From Gammaproteobacteria bacterium (GTDB lineage Bacteria; Pseudomonadota; Gammaproteobacteria; SZUA-229): 64,000 nt of DNA. The number at the start of each line of letters is the position of its first letter. Within the stretch, counting starts at the first letter, position 1. Position numbers and translations under genes: made by a program. Below the pieces are notes generated by a model, which did not search any database, was not told where the DNA came from, and saw only the letters and a list, made by a program, of their open reading frames with translations. Shown here piece by piece: positions 9,771-26,567 of the stretch. The DNA lies in the NCBI GenBank assembly GCA_029882215.1, contig JAOULC010000010.1, forward strand, positions 1 through 64,000. Direction: 5' to 3'.

Positions 9771-10301
9771 GTGGCATTAAATCTCGAAGACAAAAAAAGC
9801 ATTGTCGCTGAGGTTGCTGCGGTTGCTGCTACAGCCCATTCGGCTGTTGCTGCTGAGTACAGTGGTTTAACGGTTGGTGAAATGACCGAGTTACGTGTTA
9901 AAGCACGTAATGAGGGTGTTTACCTGAGGGTTGTGAAAAATACTTTAGCTCGTAGAGCATTTGAAGGAACTGATTTTGAGTGTATGGCAGATGACCTGGT
10001 AGGTCAGCTTGTGCTTGCGCTATCAATTGAAGATCCGGGTTGTGCTGCTCGTGTAATTAAAGATTTTTCAAAAGAACATGACAAATTAGTCACCAAAATG
10101 GTGTCGATTGGTGGTCAGAAACTGGAAGCGTCAGCACTGGCGCAACTGGCGAGCTTACCTACTTATGATCAGGCTATCAGCATGCTGATGTCGGTTATGA
10201 AAGCACCGGTTGAGAAATTTGTTCGTACTTTGGCAGAACCGCACACTAAGATGGTTCGTACTGTTGCGGCAGTTCGTGATCAGAAACAGGCGTCTGCATA
10301 A
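9771..10301 (+). CDS. rplJ: 50S ribosomal protein L10
   Basis: AEYSGLTVGEMTELRVKARNEGVYLRVVKNTLARRAFEGT; GTG start. Confidence 0.97.
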   Translation: MALNLEDKKSIVAEVAAVAATAHSAVAAEYSGLTVGEMTELRVKARNEGVYLRVVKNTLARRAFEGTDFECMADDLVGQLVLALSIEDPGCAARVIKDFSKEHDKLVTKMVSIGGQKLEASALAQLASLPTYDQAISMLMSVMKAPVEKFVRTLAEPHTKMVRTVAAVRDQKQASA

Positions 10302-10361
10302 TTTAAATTAAATGATTTAACCTCGGTTGAATCGAACTGAAAAGAATACTGGAGAATTACC

Positions 10362-10733
10362 GTGGCTGTATCTAAAGATGATATTTTAGACACTATTTCA
10401 AATATGTCTGTAATGGAAGTTGTTGAGTTAATCGAAGCAATGGAAGAGAAGTTCGGCGTTTCTGCTGCTGCAGCTGTTGCTGTTGCTGCACCTGCTGCTG
10501 CTGGTGAAGCTGCTGCTGAAAAAGAAGACTTTGATGTTGTTATGACTTCTTTCGGCGAAAATAAAGTAGCTGTAATCAAAGCTGTTCGTGGCATTACAGG
10601 TCTTGGTCTTAAAGAAGCTAAAGAGATGGTTGAAGGCGTTCCTTCTACTATTAAAGAAGCTGCACCTAAAGGCGAAGCTGAAGAAATCAAGAAAACTCTG
10701 GAAGAAGCTGGCGCTGCTGTCGATCTTAAATAG
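10362..10733 (+). CDS. rplL: 50S ribosomal protein L7/L12
   Basis: Ala-rich hinge and [27 protein letters not shown] start. Confidence 0.98.
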   Translation: MAVSKDDILDTISNMSVMEVVELIEAMEEKFGVSAAAAVAVAAPAAAGEAAAEKEDFDVVMTSFGENKVAVIKAVRGITGLGLKEAKEMVEGVPSTIKEAAPKGEAEEIKKTLEEAGAAVDLK

Positions 10734-10780
10734 TAAGCTTCAGACACTTGCTGAATATCAGTATATTTCGGCTTGATTGA

Positions 10781-10813
10781 AAGGCTGGTGACGAATTTGT
10801 CGCCGGCCTTTTC
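10781..10813 (+). terminator. Putative rplL-rpoB attenuator (partial terminator)
   Basis: aaggctggtgac-gaattt-gtcgccggcctttt hairpin with short T tail, at the position of the known E. coli attenuator. Confidence 0.55.
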
Positions 10814-10886
10814 CTGCTTGTGGTTACAGGATTTGTAACACAGGCTGTATAATTTAATTGGCAATATTTACTTAAGAGGATTCCCG

Positions 10887-15038
<4,152 letters not shown>

Positions 15039-15047
15039 TCGGGCGAA

Positions 15048-15074
15048 GTTATCGCCGCTTTATCCGGCGATAAC
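15048..15074 (+). other. Perfect 10-bp hairpin between rpoB and rpoC
   Basis: gttatcgccg-ctttatc-cggcgataac; no T-run follows. Confidence 0.6.
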
Positions 15075-15125
15075 CTTGATTGATTTATTTACGATTACAA
15101 CCGATTTATCTTTAGGAGATAGGCC

Positions 15126-18100
15126 TTGAAAGATCTGCTCAAGCTTATAAAGCAACAAGGTCATGTTGAAGACTTTGATGCCATTCGTATTGGTCTTGCA
15201 TCACCCGACATGATTCGTTCATGGTCATACGGCGAAGTAAAAAAGCCGGAGACTATTAATTACCGTACTTTCAAACCGGAACGTGACGGATTGTTTTGTG
15301 CCAAGATATTTGGTCCGATCAAGGATTTTGAATGCCTGTGTGGTAAATACAAGCGTTTAAAGCACCGCGGTGTTGTTTGTGAAAAATGTGGTGTTGAGGT
15401 TACTCAGTCTAAAGTTCGCCGAGATCGTATGGGTCATATCGACCTGGCGAGCCCGGTTGCACATATCTGGTTTTTGAAGTCACTGCCGTCCCGTATTGGT
15501 TTGCTGTTGGATATGACGCTGCGTGAAATTGAGCGTGTGCTTTACTTTGAAGCGTTTGTGGTCACAGACCCTGGTATGACCACGCTTGAGCCAAAGCAGT
15601 TGTTAACAGATGAAACGTATTTGGAAGCGATTGAAGAGCACGGTGATGAGTTTGAAGCACTGATGGGTGCTGAAGCAATTTACAAATTATTGTCGCGTCT
15701 TGATCTTGAAAAAGAAACGGTTCAGTTACGTGAAGATATGGGAGCCACCAAATCTGAAACTAAACTGAAGCGACTTTCAAAGCGTTTGAAACTGGTTGAG
15801 TCATTCATTCAGTCTGGCAACAAGCCGCAATGGATGATTATGACAATTCTGCCGGTTCTGCCGCCAGATTTACGACCATTGGTTCCGCTTGATGGAGGTC
15901 GATTTGCAACCTCTGATCTGAATGACTTATATCGTCGCGTTATCAATCGTAATAACCGTCTGAAGCGTCTGTTAGAGCTTTATGCACCTGACATCATTGT
16001 GCGTAATGAAAAACGTATGTTACAAGAGTCGGTTGATGCATTGCTGGATAACGGCCGTCGTGGTCGTGCGATTACCGGTACTAACAAGCGCCCACTTAAA
16101 TCTTTGGCTGATATGATCAAAGGTAAGCAGGGTCGTTTCCGTCAGAACTTGTTAGGTAAGCGTGTTGATTACTCGGGTCGTTCGGTTATCGTGGTTGGTC
16201 CTAAGCTGAAATTGCATCAGTGCGGTCTGCCGAAGAAAATGGCGCTGGAATTATTCAAGCCGTTTATCTTCTCTAAACTACACCGTCGTGGCCTGGCTAC
16301 TACGATTAAAGCGGCTAAGAAGCTGGTTGAGAAAGAAGGTGCGGAAGTTTGGGATATCCTCGATGAAGTTATTCGCGAGCATCCTGTTATGTTAAACCGT
16401 GCACCTACATTGCATAGACTGGGTATTCAGGCGTTCGAGCCGGTACTGATTGAAGGTAAAGCAATTCAGCTGCACCCGTTAGTTTGTACCGCATTTAACG
16501 CTGACTTTGATGGCGACCAAATGGCGGTACACGTGCCATTGTCAATAGAAGCGCAGTTAGAAACACGTGCCTTAATGTTGTCGACGAATAACGTGCTGTC
16601 CCCGGCTTCCGGTGAGCCAATTATAGTACCGTCTCAGGATATCGTTCTGGGTTTGTATTATATGACGCGTACATCAATCAATGACAAAGGTGAAGGCATG
16701 TACTTTGCTGATGTGACTGAAGCTGAGCGTGCTTATGAAAGTGGCGTAGTGTCATTGCAATCTTTCGTTAAAATTCGTATCAAAGAAGTTTCTCAGGATG
16801 CGAACGGCGAAAGAGTTGTAACTCGTAAGATCTATGAGACGACTGTTGGTCGTGCAATTATCTCTGATATATTGCCAGATAATATCCCATTTGAAGTGGT
16901 TGACAAAGATCTGAGCAAGAAAGCGATTTCTAACCTGATCAATGTTTGTTATCGCCGGGTTGGTTTGAAAGATACCGTTATCTTTGCAGATAAACTGATG
17001 TATACCGGGTTTAAGTTTTCAACTAAGGCCGGTGCATCGATCTGTATTGGTGACATGGTTATACCTGATGAAAAAGCACCTTTATTAGCCGCTGCAGAAG
17101 CCGAAGTTCGGGAAATTGAAGAGCAGTATTCTTCAGGCTTGGTAACTAATGGTGAGCGTTACAATAAAGTCGTTGATATCTGGTCACATGCTAATGATCG
17201 TGTTGCGAAAGCAATGATGGATAAACTGGGCACTGATGATGTTGTTACTAAAGATGGTGAAACAGTTAAGCAACCATCATTTAATAATATCTTTATGATG
17301 GCTGACTCAGGCGCTCGTGGTAGTGCTGCGCAGATTCGTCAGTTGGCTGGTATGCGTGGCCTGATGGCTAAACCTGATGGTTCTATTATCGAAACGCCGA
17401 TCAAGGCCAACTTCCGTGAAGGTCTTGACGTATTACAGTACTTTATCTCGACTCACGGTGCCCGTAAGGGTCTTGCTGATACCGCACTTAAAACAGCGAA
17501 CTCGGGTTACCTGACCCGCCGTTTGGTTGATGTCGCACAGGATATGGTTGTATCTGTTGATGACTGTGGTACAGAAAATGGCCTGACAATGACACCAATC
17601 ATCGAAGGTGGTGATGTTGTTCTGCCATTGCACGAGCGGACATTGGGTCGTGTGACCGCGGTTGATGTGTTCAAGCCTGGTACAGAAGAGTTGCTGGTCG
17701 AAAAGGCAACAATGCTGGATGAAACGCTGGTCAAGCTGCTGGAAAATAATGGTGTTGATGAGTTGCTGGTGCGTTCAGCAATCACCTGTGATGCTGAATA
17801 CGGCGTATGTAAGAAATGTTATGGCCGTGACTTAGGTCGAGGTCACCTTGTTAACCGTGGTGAGGCTGTCGGTGTTATTGCAGCGCAGTCAATCGGTGAG
17901 CCGGGTACACAGTTAACGATGCGTACATTCCACATTGGTGGTGCAGCATCTCGATCTGCAGCGGCTAATAACATAGCTGTCAAGACAACGGGTTCGATGC
18001 GCTATCACAAAATGAAGGTTGTTAAGCAGACAAGTGGTAACTATGTGTCGGTTTCTCGTTCAGGTGAAATTGGTGTTGTTGATGAGTCGGGTCGTGAGAA

Positions 18101-19316
18101 AGAGCGTTATAAGTTACCATACGGCGCTATCATTACCGTTGCAGAAGGAAAACCTGTAGACGCGGGGCAGATTGTTGCGACCTGGGATCCGCACACGCAT
18201 CCAATCATCACTGAGGTGGAAGGTAGGCTTCAGTTTGGTGAGTTCATCGAAGGCGTTTCTGTGCAAAAAGAAGCGGACGAAGTAACAGGTCTGTCATCCA
18301 TTGTTGTTATAGATGCTAAACAGCGTAGCAGTGCCGGTCGTGATTTACGTCCAATGGTTAAGCTGGTTGATGATAAAGGCAATGACCTGATGATTGCTGG
18401 CAGTGATATCCCTGCGCAGTACTTCCTGCCTGGTGGTGCTATCGTTAACCTAGCAGATGGTGCTCAAGTAGCGGTCGGTGATGTTGTTGCACGTATACCT
18501 CAGGAATCGAGCAAAACGCGTGATATTACCGGTGGTCTGCCACGAGTTGCTGACTTATTCGAGGCGCGTAAGCCTAAAGAGTCGGCTATTCTGGCTGAAA
18601 TTACAGGTATTATTGGCTTTGGTAAAGAAACCAAAGGTAAGCAACGCCTGATGATTACCGATGATAATGGTGAGACTTACGAAGAGCTTATTCCTAAGTG
18701 GCGTCATATCAATGCGTTCGAGGGTGAGCGTGTGGTTCAGGGTGAGATGCTGGCTGATGGCGAGTTAAACCCGCACGATATCCTTCGACTGAAGGGTGTA
18801 GAACCGCTGGCAGAGTATCTGGTTAAGGAAATTCAGGATGTTTATCGCCTGCAGGGTGTAAAAATCAATGATAAGCACATCGAAGTTATTGTAAGGCAGA
18901 TGCTGCGTAAGGTTGATATTCATACTTCGGGTGATAGTCAGTTCCTGAAGGGTGAAATCCTGGAATACAGACGCATCGTTGAAGAAAATGAGAAGCTAAT
19001 AGCAGCCGGTAAGGCACCTTGTACATTCCAGCGTGTTCTGCTGGGTATTACTAAGGGCTCATTGGTGACAGAGTCATTTATTTCGGCAGCATCCTTCCAG
19101 GAGACTACCCGTGTTCTGACTGAAGCGGCAGTTCGCGGCAGTAAAGATGATCTTCGTGGTTTGAAAGAGAATGTAATTGTAGGTCGTTTGATCCCTGCGG
19201 GAACAGGTCTTGCATTCCATGATGAGCGTAGAAGACTAAGATCTGGCTTCGATGTGCCGGTTACCTCTGACTTGCCAGTATCTGGTGAGGAAGAAGCCGT
19301 AGAAGAAGACAGTTAG
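15126..19316 (+). CDS. rpoC: DNA-directed RNA polymerase subunit beta'
   Basis: 1396 aa; [12 protein letters not shown] catalytic motif, N-terminal CLCGKYK...CEKCGVEV zinc site; TTG start. Confidence 0.99.
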   Translation: MKDLLKLIKQQGHVEDFDAIRIGLASPDMIRSWSYGEVKKPETINYRTFKPERDGLFCAKIFGPIKDFECLCGKYKRLKHRGVVCEKCGVEVTQSKVRRDRMGHIDLASPVAHIWFLKSLPSRIGLLLDMTLREIERVLYFEAFVVTDPGMTTLEPKQLLTDETYLEAIEEHGDEFEALMGAEAIYKLLSRLDLEKETVQLREDMGATKSETKLKRLSKRLKLVESFIQSGNKPQWMIMTILPVLPPDLRPLVPLDGGRFATSDLNDLYRRVINRNNRLKRLLELYAPDIIVRNEKRMLQESVDALLDNGRRGRAITGTNKRPLKSLADMIKGKQGRFRQNLLGKRVDYSGRSVIVVGPKLKLHQCGLPKKMALELFKPFIFSKLHRRGLATTIKAAKKLVEKEGAEVWDILDEVIREHPVMLNRAPTLHRLGIQAFEPVLIEGKAIQLHPLVCTAFNADFDGDQMAVHVPLSIEAQLETRALMLSTNNVLSPASGEPIIVPSQDIVLGLYYMTRTSINDKGEGMYFADVTEAERAYESGVVSLQSFVKIRIKEVSQDANGERVVTRKIYETTVGRAIISDILPDNIPFEVVDKDLSKKAISNLINVCYRRVGLKDTVIFADKLMYTGFKFSTKAGASICIGDMVIPDEKAPLLAAAEAEVREIEEQYSSGLVTNGERYNKVVDIWSHANDRVAKAMMDKLGTDDVVTKDGETVKQPSFNNIFMMADSGARGSAAQIRQLAGMRGLMAKPDGSIIETPIKANFREGLDVLQYFISTHGARKGLADTALKTANSGYLTRRLVDVAQDMVVSVDDCGTENGLTMTPIIEGGDVVLPLHERTLGRVTAVDVFKPGTEELLVEKATMLDETLVKLLENNGVDELLVRSAITCDAEYGVCKKCYGRDLGRGHLVNRGEAVGVIAAQSIGEPGTQLTMRTFHIGGAASRSAAANNIAVKTTGSMRYHKMKVVKQTSGNYVSVSRSGEIGVVDESGREKERYKLPYGAIITVAEGKPVDAGQIVATWDPHTHPIITEVEGRLQFGEFIEGVSVQKEADEVTGLSSIVVIDAKQRSSAGRDLRPMVKLVDDKGNDLMIAGSDIPAQYFLPGGAIVNLADGAQVAVGDVVARIPQESSKTRDITGGLPRVADLFEARKPKESAILAEITGIIGFGKETKGKQRLMITDDNGETYEELIPKWRHINAFEGERVVQGEMLADGELNPHDILRLKGVEPLAEYLVKEIQDVYRLQGVKINDKHIEVIVRQMLRKVDIHTSGDSQFLKGEILEYRRIVEENEKLIAAGKAPCTFQRVLLGITKGSLVTESFISAASFQETTRVLTEAAVRGSKDDLRGLKENVIVGRLIPAGTGLAFHDERRRLRSGFDVPVTSDLPVSGEEEAVEEDS

Positions 19317-19499
19317 CCATATTAACAAAAGCAGTATTGTTCTTTTGTTAAATAATCATATAGCCTCTTGACAGAGGCTAGTTAGAAGCATAGTATGTGC
19401 GCCTCGCGACAGGCTGGTTGGTCTGTCGCTTGCGTTTTATGCATTTAAATTGCTAGTTATGTACCTGGGTGTAAAGCAGGTTTTGGAGAATAGTGTTCC

Positions 19500-19874
19500 A
19501 TGACAACGATTAATCAATTGGTTCGTAAGCCGCGTAAGCGCAAGCCAGTGAAAACTAATGTACCGGCATTGGAAGCATGCCCACAAAGACGTGGTGTTTG
19601 TACTCGTGTTTATACCACAACGCCGAAGAAGCCAAACTCTGCGATGCGTAAAGTGGCTCGTGTGCGTTTGACTAGTGGCTTTGAAGTGACCAGTTATATT
19701 GGTGGTGAAGGTCATAATTTACAGGAACACTCGGTGATATTGATTCGCGGTGGTCGTGTAAAAGATTTACCTGGTGTTCGTTATCACGTGGTTCGCGGTA
19801 GCCTGGATACACAGGGTGTTTCAACTCGTAGACAAGGCCGTTCTAAATACGGTACTAAGCGACCTAAAGGTTAA
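19500..19874 (+). CDS. rpsL: 30S ribosomal protein S12
   Basis: [40 protein letters not shown]. Confidence 0.98.
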   Translation: MTTINQLVRKPRKRKPVKTNVPALEACPQRRGVCTRVYTTTPKKPNSAMRKVARVRLTSGFEVTSYIGGEGHNLQEHSVILIRGGRVKDLPGVRYHVVRGSLDTQGVSTRRQGRSKYGTKRPKG

Positions 19875-19888
19875 TTTCGGATACTGAT

Positions 19889-20359
19889 ATGCCTAGAAGA
19901 AGAGAAGTCCCAAAACGCGTTATATTGCCAGATCCTAAATTTGGAAATCTGGTTTTAGCTAAATTCGTTAATATGATTATGCTTAGTGGTAAAAAGGCTG
20001 TAGCAGAAAAAATCGTATACGGCGCATTAGATCGTATTAGTGAGAAGGGTAATGAAGTGCCTGTCGATCTGCTTGAGAAAGCGTTAGACAACGTTAGTCC
20101 TGCTGTTGAGGTTAAATCTCGTCGTGTAGGTGGTGCTACTTATCAGGTTCCAGTTGAGGTGCGCCACAACCGTCGTCAAACACTGGCGATGCGCTGGATT
20201 ATTGATGCAGCGCGTAAGCGTGGCGAAAAGTCAATGCAGTTAAAGTTAGCTGGTGAATTAATGGATGCTTCTGAGAACCGTGGTTCTGCTGTTAAGAAGC
20301 GTGAAGATACTCACCGTATGGCTGATGCTAATAAGGCGTTTGCACATTACCGTTGGTAA
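19889..20359 (+). CDS. rpsG: 30S ribosomal protein S7
   Basis: [30 protein letters not shown]. Confidence 0.98.
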   Translation: MPRRREVPKRVILPDPKFGNLVLAKFVNMIMLSGKKAVAEKIVYGALDRISEKGNEVPVDLLEKALDNVSPAVEVKSRRVGGATYQVPVEVRHNRRQTLAMRWIIDAARKRGEKSMQLKLAGELMDASENRGSAVKKREDTHRMADANKAFAHYRW

Positions 20360-20392
20360 TATCAAAAGTAATATTAGTATAAGGTCCTAATA

Positions 20393-22480
20393 GTGGCACG
20401 CACAACTCCAATAGAGCGTTATCGTAACGTTGGCATCATGGCGCATATTGATGCGGGTAAGACGACAACGACAGAGAGGGTGCTGTACTACACTGGTGTA
20501 TCTCACAAGATTGGTGAGGTACATGATGGTGCTGCTACCATGGACTGGATGGAACAAGAGCAGGAGCGTGGTATCACTATCACCTCTGCTGCTACAACCT
20601 GTTTCTGGAAAGGTATGGATAAGCAATACGATGAACATCGTATTAATATAATCGATACCCCGGGACATGTGGATTTTACGATTGAAGTTGAGCGTTCATT
20701 ACGGGTGCTTGATGGTGCGGTTGCGGTGTTTTGTGCGGTTGGTGGTGTAGAGCCTCAATCCGAAACAGTGTGGCGTCAGGCTGATAAATACAAAGTGCCC
20801 AGGCTGGCGTTTGTTAATAAGATGGATCGTACTGGCGCAGATCTTCTGCGTGTGGTGGGTCAGCTTGAAACAAGGCTGGGTGCAAATCCGGTGCCGATGC
20901 AAATTGCTATCGGTTCCGAAGAGTTATTCGAGGGTGTTGTCGATCTTGTTAAGATGAAGGCAATATTTTGGGATGAAGAAAATATGGGTATTGCGTTTGA
21001 AGAATGCGATATCCCGCCAGATCTCCAAGGTCTGGCTGCTGAGTGGCGCGAGCGCATGCTCGAGGCTGCGGCAGAGTCCTCTGAAGAATTGATGGATAAG
21101 TACCTTGAAGAAGGCGATCTGTCGACAGAAGACATTAAGCAGGGTATTAGAGCTCGTACTTTATTAAATGAGCTCGTTCCTGTTTTTTGTGGTTCTGCCT
21201 TTAAGAATAAAGGTGTGCAGTCGATGTTAGACGGTATTGTTGATTACATGCCCTCACCGTTGGATGTGCCGCCAATTAAAGGTGAGATGATGGATGGTTC
21301 TGAGGTGATCAGGCATCCTAAAGATGAAGAGCCGTTTTCGGCGTTGGCGTTCAAGATAGCAACAGATCCGTTTGTTGGTAGTTTGACGTTTTTTAGGGTT
21401 TACTCGGGTGTTTTAAAAACGGGTGACTCTGTCTTTAACTCGGTTAAAGAGAAGAAGGATCGCGTTGGTCGTATTGTGCAAATGCATGCCAATAGTCGTG
21501 AAGAGATTAAAGAAGTTCGAGCGGGTGATATTGCTGCTGTTATCGGGCTTAAAAATGTAACGACCGGTGATACCTTGTGTGTTGCAGATGCGCCAGTGGT
21601 GTTAGAACGAATGGATTTTCCGGAGCCTGTTATTTCTGTGGCTGTGGAACCAAAGACGCTCGCTGACCAGGATAAGATGACTATAGCGCTAAGTAAATTA
21701 GCGGATGAGGATCCATCTTTTCGTGTACGTACCGATGAAGAATCAGGTCAGGTGGTTATCGCAGGAATGGGTGAGTTGCATCTTGAGATAATCATTGATC
21801 GCATGAAGCGGGAGTTTGGTGTTGCCGCTAATGTTGGTAACCCGCAGGTGGCTTACCGTGAAACAATACGTAAGTCAGCTGAGCAGGAAGGCAAATTTAT
21901 TCGTCAGTCAGGCGGACGTGGGCAATATGGTCATGTTTGGTTGAGGGTAGAACCACTAAATGAGGGCTCGGGTTATGAGTTCGTCAATGAAGTGGTTGGT
22001 GGCGTGGTGCCTAAAGAGTATATCTCCTCTGTTGATCAGGGGATAAGAGATCAGATGGAGAGCGGGGTGCTTGGTAGTTATCCGCTAGTTGATCTCAGGG
22101 TTACATTGTTTGATGGTTCTTATCATGATGTTGACTCTAATGAATTAGCTTTCAAAATAGCTGGTTCCATTGGTTTAAGGCAGGCAGTTCTAGAAGCTAA
22201 CCCTGTCTTACTGGAGCCAGTAATGAAGGTTGAGGTCGTTACCCCTGAGGATAATATGGGTGACGTAATAGGCGATCTCAGTAGAAGGCGGGGTATTGTT
22301 CAGGGTATGGATGATGTACCTGCTGGTAAGGTAATAAATGCTGAAGTTCCGCTGTCGGAAATGTTTGGTTATGCAACATCTTTAAGGTCTGCGACTCAGG
22401 GCCGTGCTACTTACTCGATGGAGTTTGCGCACTACTCTGAAGCTCCATCAAGTGTTGCGGATGTTGTGATTAATCACTAA
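20393..22480 (+). CDS. fusA: Elongation factor G
   Basis: [53 protein letters not shown] start. Confidence 0.98.
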   Translation: MARTTPIERYRNVGIMAHIDAGKTTTTERVLYYTGVSHKIGEVHDGAATMDWMEQEQERGITITSAATTCFWKGMDKQYDEHRINIIDTPGHVDFTIEVERSLRVLDGAVAVFCAVGGVEPQSETVWRQADKYKVPRLAFVNKMDRTGADLLRVVGQLETRLGANPVPMQIAIGSEELFEGVVDLVKMKAIFWDEENMGIAFEECDIPPDLQGLAAEWRERMLEAAAESSEELMDKYLEEGDLSTEDIKQGIRARTLLNELVPVFCGSAFKNKGVQSMLDGIVDYMPSPLDVPPIKGEMMDGSEVIRHPKDEEPFSALAFKIATDPFVGSLTFFRVYSGVLKTGDSVFNSVKEKKDRVGRIVQMHANSREEIKEVRAGDIAAVIGLKNVTTGDTLCVADAPVVLERMDFPEPVISVAVEPKTLADQDKMTIALSKLADEDPSFRVRTDEESGQVVIAGMGELHLEIIIDRMKREFGVAANVGNPQVAYRETIRKSAEQEGKFIRQSGGRGQYGHVWLRVEPLNEGSGYEFVNEVVGGVVPKEYISSVDQGIRDQMESGVLGSYPLVDLRVTLFDGSYHDVDSNELAFKIAGSIGLRQAVLEANPVLLEPVMKVEVVTPEDNMGDVIGDLSRRRGIVQGMDDVPAGKVINAEVPLSEMFGYATSLRSATQGRATYSMEFAHYSEAPSSVADVVINH

Positions 22481-22519
22481 GTGATTAAAGAATTTAACGA
22501 TTATTAAGAGGTAAGAGCT

Positions 22520-23710
22520 GTGTCTAAGGAAAAGTTCGAACGTAATAAACTACATGTAAACGTGGGCACAATTGGTCACGTTGACCATGGTAAAACCACT
22601 CTGACAGCTGCACTGACTAAGTGTATGGCAGAAAAATTTGGTGGTGCTGTTAAAGCATTTGATCAGATTGATAACGCACCTGAAGAAAGAGCGCGTGGTA
22701 TCACGATCGCCACTTCACACGTTGAATATGAGTCAGATACACGTCACTACGCGCACGTTGACTGCCCGGGACACGCTGACTATGTAAAGAACATGATCAC
22801 TGGTGCTGCTCAAATGGACGGCGCGATTTTAGTATGTTCAGCGGCTGATGGCCCGATGCCACAAACTCGTGAGCACATTTTGTTGTCGCGTCAGGTTGGT
22901 GTGCCGTACATCCTGGTATTCATGAATAAAGCCGATATGGTTGATGATGCTGAGCTGATCGAGCTGGTTGAAATGGAAATCCGTGAGTTATTAGATCTTT
23001 ATGATTTCCCAGGTGATGACACGCCTATCGTTGTTGGTTCTGCATTAAAAGCACTGGAAGGTGATACGTCAGAAATTGGTGTTGAAGCGATCTACAAGCT
23101 GGTAGATGCAATGGATTCTTACATTCCTGATCCAGTGCGTGATACAGACAAAGACTTCCTGATGCCGGTAGAAGATGTGTTCTCTATTTCAGGTCGTGGA
23201 ACAGTAGTCACGGGTCGTATCGAGCGCGGTATTATCAATACTGGTAACGAAATCGAAATCGTTGGTATTCGCGAAACTCAAACCACGACATGTACGGGTG
23301 TTGAGATGTTCCGCAAGCTGCTTGACGAAGGTCGTGCGGGTGATAACGTCGGTCTGTTATTACGTGGTACTAAGCGTGAAGATGTTGAGCGTGGTCAGGT
23401 ATGTTGCAAGCCTGGTTCGGTTAAGCCGCACACAACATTTGAAACAGAAGTTTATATTCTGAGCAAAGATGAAGGTGGCCGTCATACGCCATTCTTTAAC
23501 AACTACCGTCCACAGTTCTACTTCCGTACAACTGATGTGACCGGTGCTTGTGATCTGCCAGAAGGTGTAGAAATGGTAATGCCAGGTGATAACGTCAAAA
23601 TGACAGTTACCCTGATTGCTCCAATCGCGATGGAAGAAGGTTTACGCTTCGCAATTCGTGAAGGTGGCCGTACCGTTGGTGCCGGCGTTGTTAGTAAAAT
23701 TATTGAGTAA
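22520..23710 (+). CDS. tufA: Elongation factor Tu (copy A, GTG start)
   Basis: Protein identical to the 6108..7298 product; str operon context. Confidence 0.98.
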   Translation: MSKEKFERNKLHVNVGTIGHVDHGKTTLTAALTKCMAEKFGGAVKAFDQIDNAPEERARGITIATSHVEYESDTRHYAHVDCPGHADYVKNMITGAAQMDGAILVCSAADGPMPQTREHILLSRQVGVPYILVFMNKADMVDDAELIELVEMEIRELLDLYDFPGDDTPIVVGSALKALEGDTSEIGVEAIYKLVDAMDSYIPDPVRDTDKDFLMPVEDVFSISGRGTVVTGRIERGIINTGNEIEIVGIRETQTTTCTGVEMFRKLLDEGRAGDNVGLLLRGTKREDVERGQVCCKPGSVKPHTTFETEVYILSKDEGGRHTPFFNNYRPQFYFRTTDVTGACDLPEGVEMVMPGDNVKMTVTLIAPIAMEEGLRFAIREGGRTVGAGVVSKIIE

Positions 23711-23716
23711 TTAAAA

Positions 23717-24028
23717 ATGGCTAATCAAACAATCCGTATACGTCTTAAAGCTTATGATTATCGCCTGATCGATCGTTCGGCTGGTGAAATCGTAGAAACT
23801 GCAAAGCGTACTGGTGCAAGAGTGCTGGGTCCGATTCCTTTGCCTACTAAAAAAGAGCGCTATACTGTATTGACCTCGCCACATGTTAATAAAGATGCGC
23901 GCGACCAGTATGAGATTCGTACTCATAAACGTTTGCTGGATATCGTTGATCCTACAGATAAGACTGTAGACGCATTGATGAAATTAGATCTGGCAGCTGG
24001 TGTTGATGTGCAAATAAAACTCAACTAA
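23717..24028 (+). CDS. rpsJ: 30S ribosomal protein S10
   Basis: [42 protein letters not shown]. Confidence 0.98.
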   Translation: MANQTIRIRLKAYDYRLIDRSAGEIVETAKRTGARVLGPIPLPTKKERYTVLTSPHVNKDARDQYEIRTHKRLLDIVDPTDKTVDALMKLDLAAGVDVQIKLN

Positions 24029-24043
24029 TTGGATTTTTTCTGT

Positions 24044-24083
24044 TATAATACGTGATTCACTGGCCCGGAATTACTTCTGGGCC
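24044..24083 (+). promoter_or_regulatory. Candidate promoter -10 (TATAAT, 24044-24049) followed by hairpin (24062-24083) between rpsJ and rplC
   Basis: gttaTAATacg perfect -10 hexamer; ggcccgga-attact-tctgggcc stem. The -35 is not convincing. Confidence 0.4.
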
Positions 24084-24149
24084 GATTTCATAGTGAGTTT
24101 GAGTAATTGCAGTTAATTGCATAAGAATTTAGTTTCCTGGGTGGAAGAA

Positions 24150-24788
24150 ATGGCATTGGGTCTAGTAGGTAAAAAATCTGGAATGACACGTATCTTTACA
24201 GAAGATGGTGTGTCGATCCCTGTTACTGTTGTTGAGGTGGCACCTAATCGTGTTACTCAATTAAAGAGTATTGAAGTTGATGGTTATTGCGCCATTCAGG
24301 TAACGACAGGAACAAAGCGTGCTTCGCGTGTTAACAAGGCGAAGGCGGGTCACTTTAGTAAGGCTGGTGTTGAGGCTGGTGCTGGTTTGTGGGAGTTTCG
24401 TGTTGAAGCGGATGCGATCGCAGAGCTTCAGTTAGGCTCAGAGTTTAATGTCGATGTGTTTGAGAATGGTCAGACTGTTGATGTGACGGGTCGTAGTATT
24501 GGTAAAGGTTTTCAGGGCGGTATTAAGCGTCATAACTTTTCAATGCAAGATGCTACCCATGGTAACTCGCTTTCGCACCGTTCAAACGGTTCGATTGGTA
24601 TGAATCAGACGCCGGGTCGTGTATTCAAAGGCAAGAAAATGTCTGGTCATATGGGTGATAGGCAGCGTACTGCTCAGAATCTTGAGGTGGTTCGTGTTGA
24701 TGTCGATCGTGGTCTGTTGTTGATTAAAGGCGCGGTTCCTGGTGCTAAAGGCGGCGACGTGATCATTAAACCTGCTGCCAAAGCATAA
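24150..24788 (+). CDS. rplC: 50S ribosomal protein L3
   Basis: [20 protein letters not shown]; start at ATG 24150 with RBS gtggaag; ORF-track start 24117 is probably too early. Confidence 0.97.
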   Translation: MALGLVGKKSGMTRIFTEDGVSIPVTVVEVAPNRVTQLKSIEVDGYCAIQVTTGTKRASRVNKAKAGHFSKAGVEAGAGLWEFRVEADAIAELQLGSEFNVDVFENGQTVDVTGRSIGKGFQGGIKRHNFSMQDATHGNSLSHRSNGSIGMNQTPGRVFKGKKMSGHMGDRQRTAQNLEVVRVDVDRGLLLIKGAVPGAKGGDVIIKPAAKA

Positions 24789-24808
24789 CGAATTAGAGGT
24801 TCCTAGAA

Positions 24809-25414
24809 ATGGATCTGCAAATTTTTAACGGTTCGAACACTGTGTCAGTTAATGATGCTGTTTTTAGCTGTGAATTTAAAGAAGGGTTAGTGCATCAGGC
24901 TGTTACAGCGTTTATGTCTGGTGCTCGTCAGGGTACAAAAGCTCAGAAAAACCGCACAGCCGTTCGCGGTGGTGGGGCTAAGCCTTGGGCGCAGAAAGGT
25001 ACTGGTCGTGCTCGTGCGGGTACAAGTCGTAGTCCGTTATGGCGATCTGGTGGTGTTACGTTTGCTGCTCAGCCTCGAGATTACTCGGTTAAGCTGAATA
25101 AAAAAATGTATCGTGCTGCGATACGTGCGATTTTATCAGAGCTGGTTCGTCAGGAACGACTGGTCGTTGTTGAGGATTTTGCGGTTGCAGAAGCTAAAAC
25201 AAAAGCCATGGTTGCTAAAATGAAAGAGTTTGGTGAAGGTAGCACGCTTGTTGTTACCGAAACTGGTGATGAGTCGTTGTATCTTGCAGCTCGTAATTTA
25301 ATCGGTGTTGGTGTGACTGATGTTTCTGGTCTAAATCCTGTCTCATTGGTTGGCTTTGATAAAGTTATAATTACTGTTGGATCAATCAGAGTAGTTGAGG
25401 AATGGTTGGTATGA
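24809..25414 (+). CDS. rplD: 50S ribosomal protein L4
   Basis: [47 protein letters not shown]. Confidence 0.97.
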   Translation: MDLQIFNGSNTVSVNDAVFSCEFKEGLVHQAVTAFMSGARQGTKAQKNRTAVRGGGAKPWAQKGTGRARAGTSRSPLWRSGGVTFAAQPRDYSVKLNKKMYRAAIRAILSELVRQERLVVVEDFAVAEAKTKAMVAKMKEFGEGSTLVVTETGDESLYLAARNLIGVGVTDVSGLNPVSLVGFDKVIITVGSIRVVEEWLV

Positions 25415-25707
25415 ACGAAGAACGCTTATTGCAAGTGCTGTTGTCACCTCACATATCAGAGAAAACAACAACTGCAGCAGATTCTTTGAATCAGCATACA
25501 TTTAGAGTAACAACAGATGCTACTAAAATCGAAATTAAACAAGCTGTAGAAAAGCTGTTTAATGTGAAGGTTGCAAAAGTACAAGTTGTTAATGTTAAAG
25601 GCAAAAGCAAGCGCTTTGGCCAACGTTTAGGCAAACGATCGGACTGGCGTAAAGCATATGTTGCTTTAGAAGCGGGTCAAGATATCGAATTTGCTGGCGC
25701 TAATTGA
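25411..25707 (+). CDS. rplW: 50S ribosomal protein L23
   Basis: [15 protein letters not shown]...[20 protein letters not shown] overlap with rplD favours start 25411. Confidence 0.96.
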   Translation: MNEERLLQVLLSPHISEKTTTAADSLNQHTFRVTTDATKIEIKQAVEKLFNVKVAKVQVVNVKGKSKRFGQRLGKRSDWRKAYVALEAGQDIEFAGAN

Positions 25708-25725
25708 GTTAAGGGTTAATAAACG

Positions 25726-26553
25726 ATGGCTATCGTAAAAACTAAACCAACTTCTCCTGGACGTCGTTTTGTTGTAAAGGTTGTTAATGATGATCTTTAC
25801 AAGGGTGAACCGCACAAGGCACTAATTGAGAAGAAATCAAAGAAAGGCGGCCGTAATAATAACGGTCGTATAACAGTTCGTCACATCGGTGGTGGTCACA
25901 AACAGCGTTACCGTGTTGTTGACTTCAAGCGTGATAAAGACGGTATTGAAGCTAAAGTAGAGCGTATCGAATACGATCCGAATCGTACTGCCAATATTGC
26001 TTTATTGGTATATAAAGATGGCGAACGTCGCTATATAATAGCGCCTAAAGGTTTATCTGCAGGTGATGTGGTTTCTTCTGGTGTTGCTGCACCGATCAAG
26101 GCAGGAAACGCATTGCCTATTAGAAATATTCCTGTAGGTACTCAAGTTCACTGCATTGAGATGAAGCCTGGTAAGGGTGCGCAGATTGCACGTAGTGCTG
26201 GTGCGGTTGTGCAGCTCGTTGCCCGTGAAGGTATCTATGCAACTATGAGATTGCGTTCAGGTGAGATGCGTAAGATACACGTTGACTGCAAGGCAACCAT
26301 AGGTGAAGTTGGTAATTCTGAACATAGCCTTTCTTCATTAGGTAAAGCCGGTGCTTCTCGCTGGCGTGGTGTTCGTCCGACTGTTCGTGGTGTTGTTATG
26401 AATCCTGTTGACCATCCACACGGTGGTGGTGAGGGTCGTACTTCTGGTGGTCGTCATCCTGTTTCACCTTGGGGTGTACCAACAAAAGGCTTTAAAACAC
26501 GTAGTAATAAACGTACGGACAAAATGATTGTTCGTAGACGTAATCGTAAATAA
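25726..26553 (+). CDS. rplB: 50S ribosomal protein L2
   Basis: [53 protein letters not shown]. Confidence 0.98.
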   Translation: MAIVKTKPTSPGRRFVVKVVNDDLYKGEPHKALIEKKSKKGGRNNNGRITVRHIGGGHKQRYRVVDFKRDKDGIEAKVERIEYDPNRTANIALLVYKDGERRYIIAPKGLSAGDVVSSGVAAPIKAGNALPIRNIPVGTQVHCIEMKPGKGAQIARSAGAVVQLVAREGIYATMRLRSGEMRKIHVDCKATIGEVGNSEHSLSSLGKAGASRWRGVRPTVRGVVMNPVDHPHGGGEGRTSGGRHPVSPWGVPTKGFKTRSNKRTDKMIVRRRNRK

Positions 26554-26567
26554 TTGAGGTTAGTACT

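Noticed and set aside
10280-10864. 194 aa minus-strand ORF opposite rplL
   Set aside because: Antisense low-complexity (Ala/Ser-rich) reading frame mirroring the rplL hinge; the rplL call is certain.
19500-19874. Possible streptomycin-resistance changes in rpsL
   Set aside because: Key lysines in TPKKPNS and GRVKDLPG are present.
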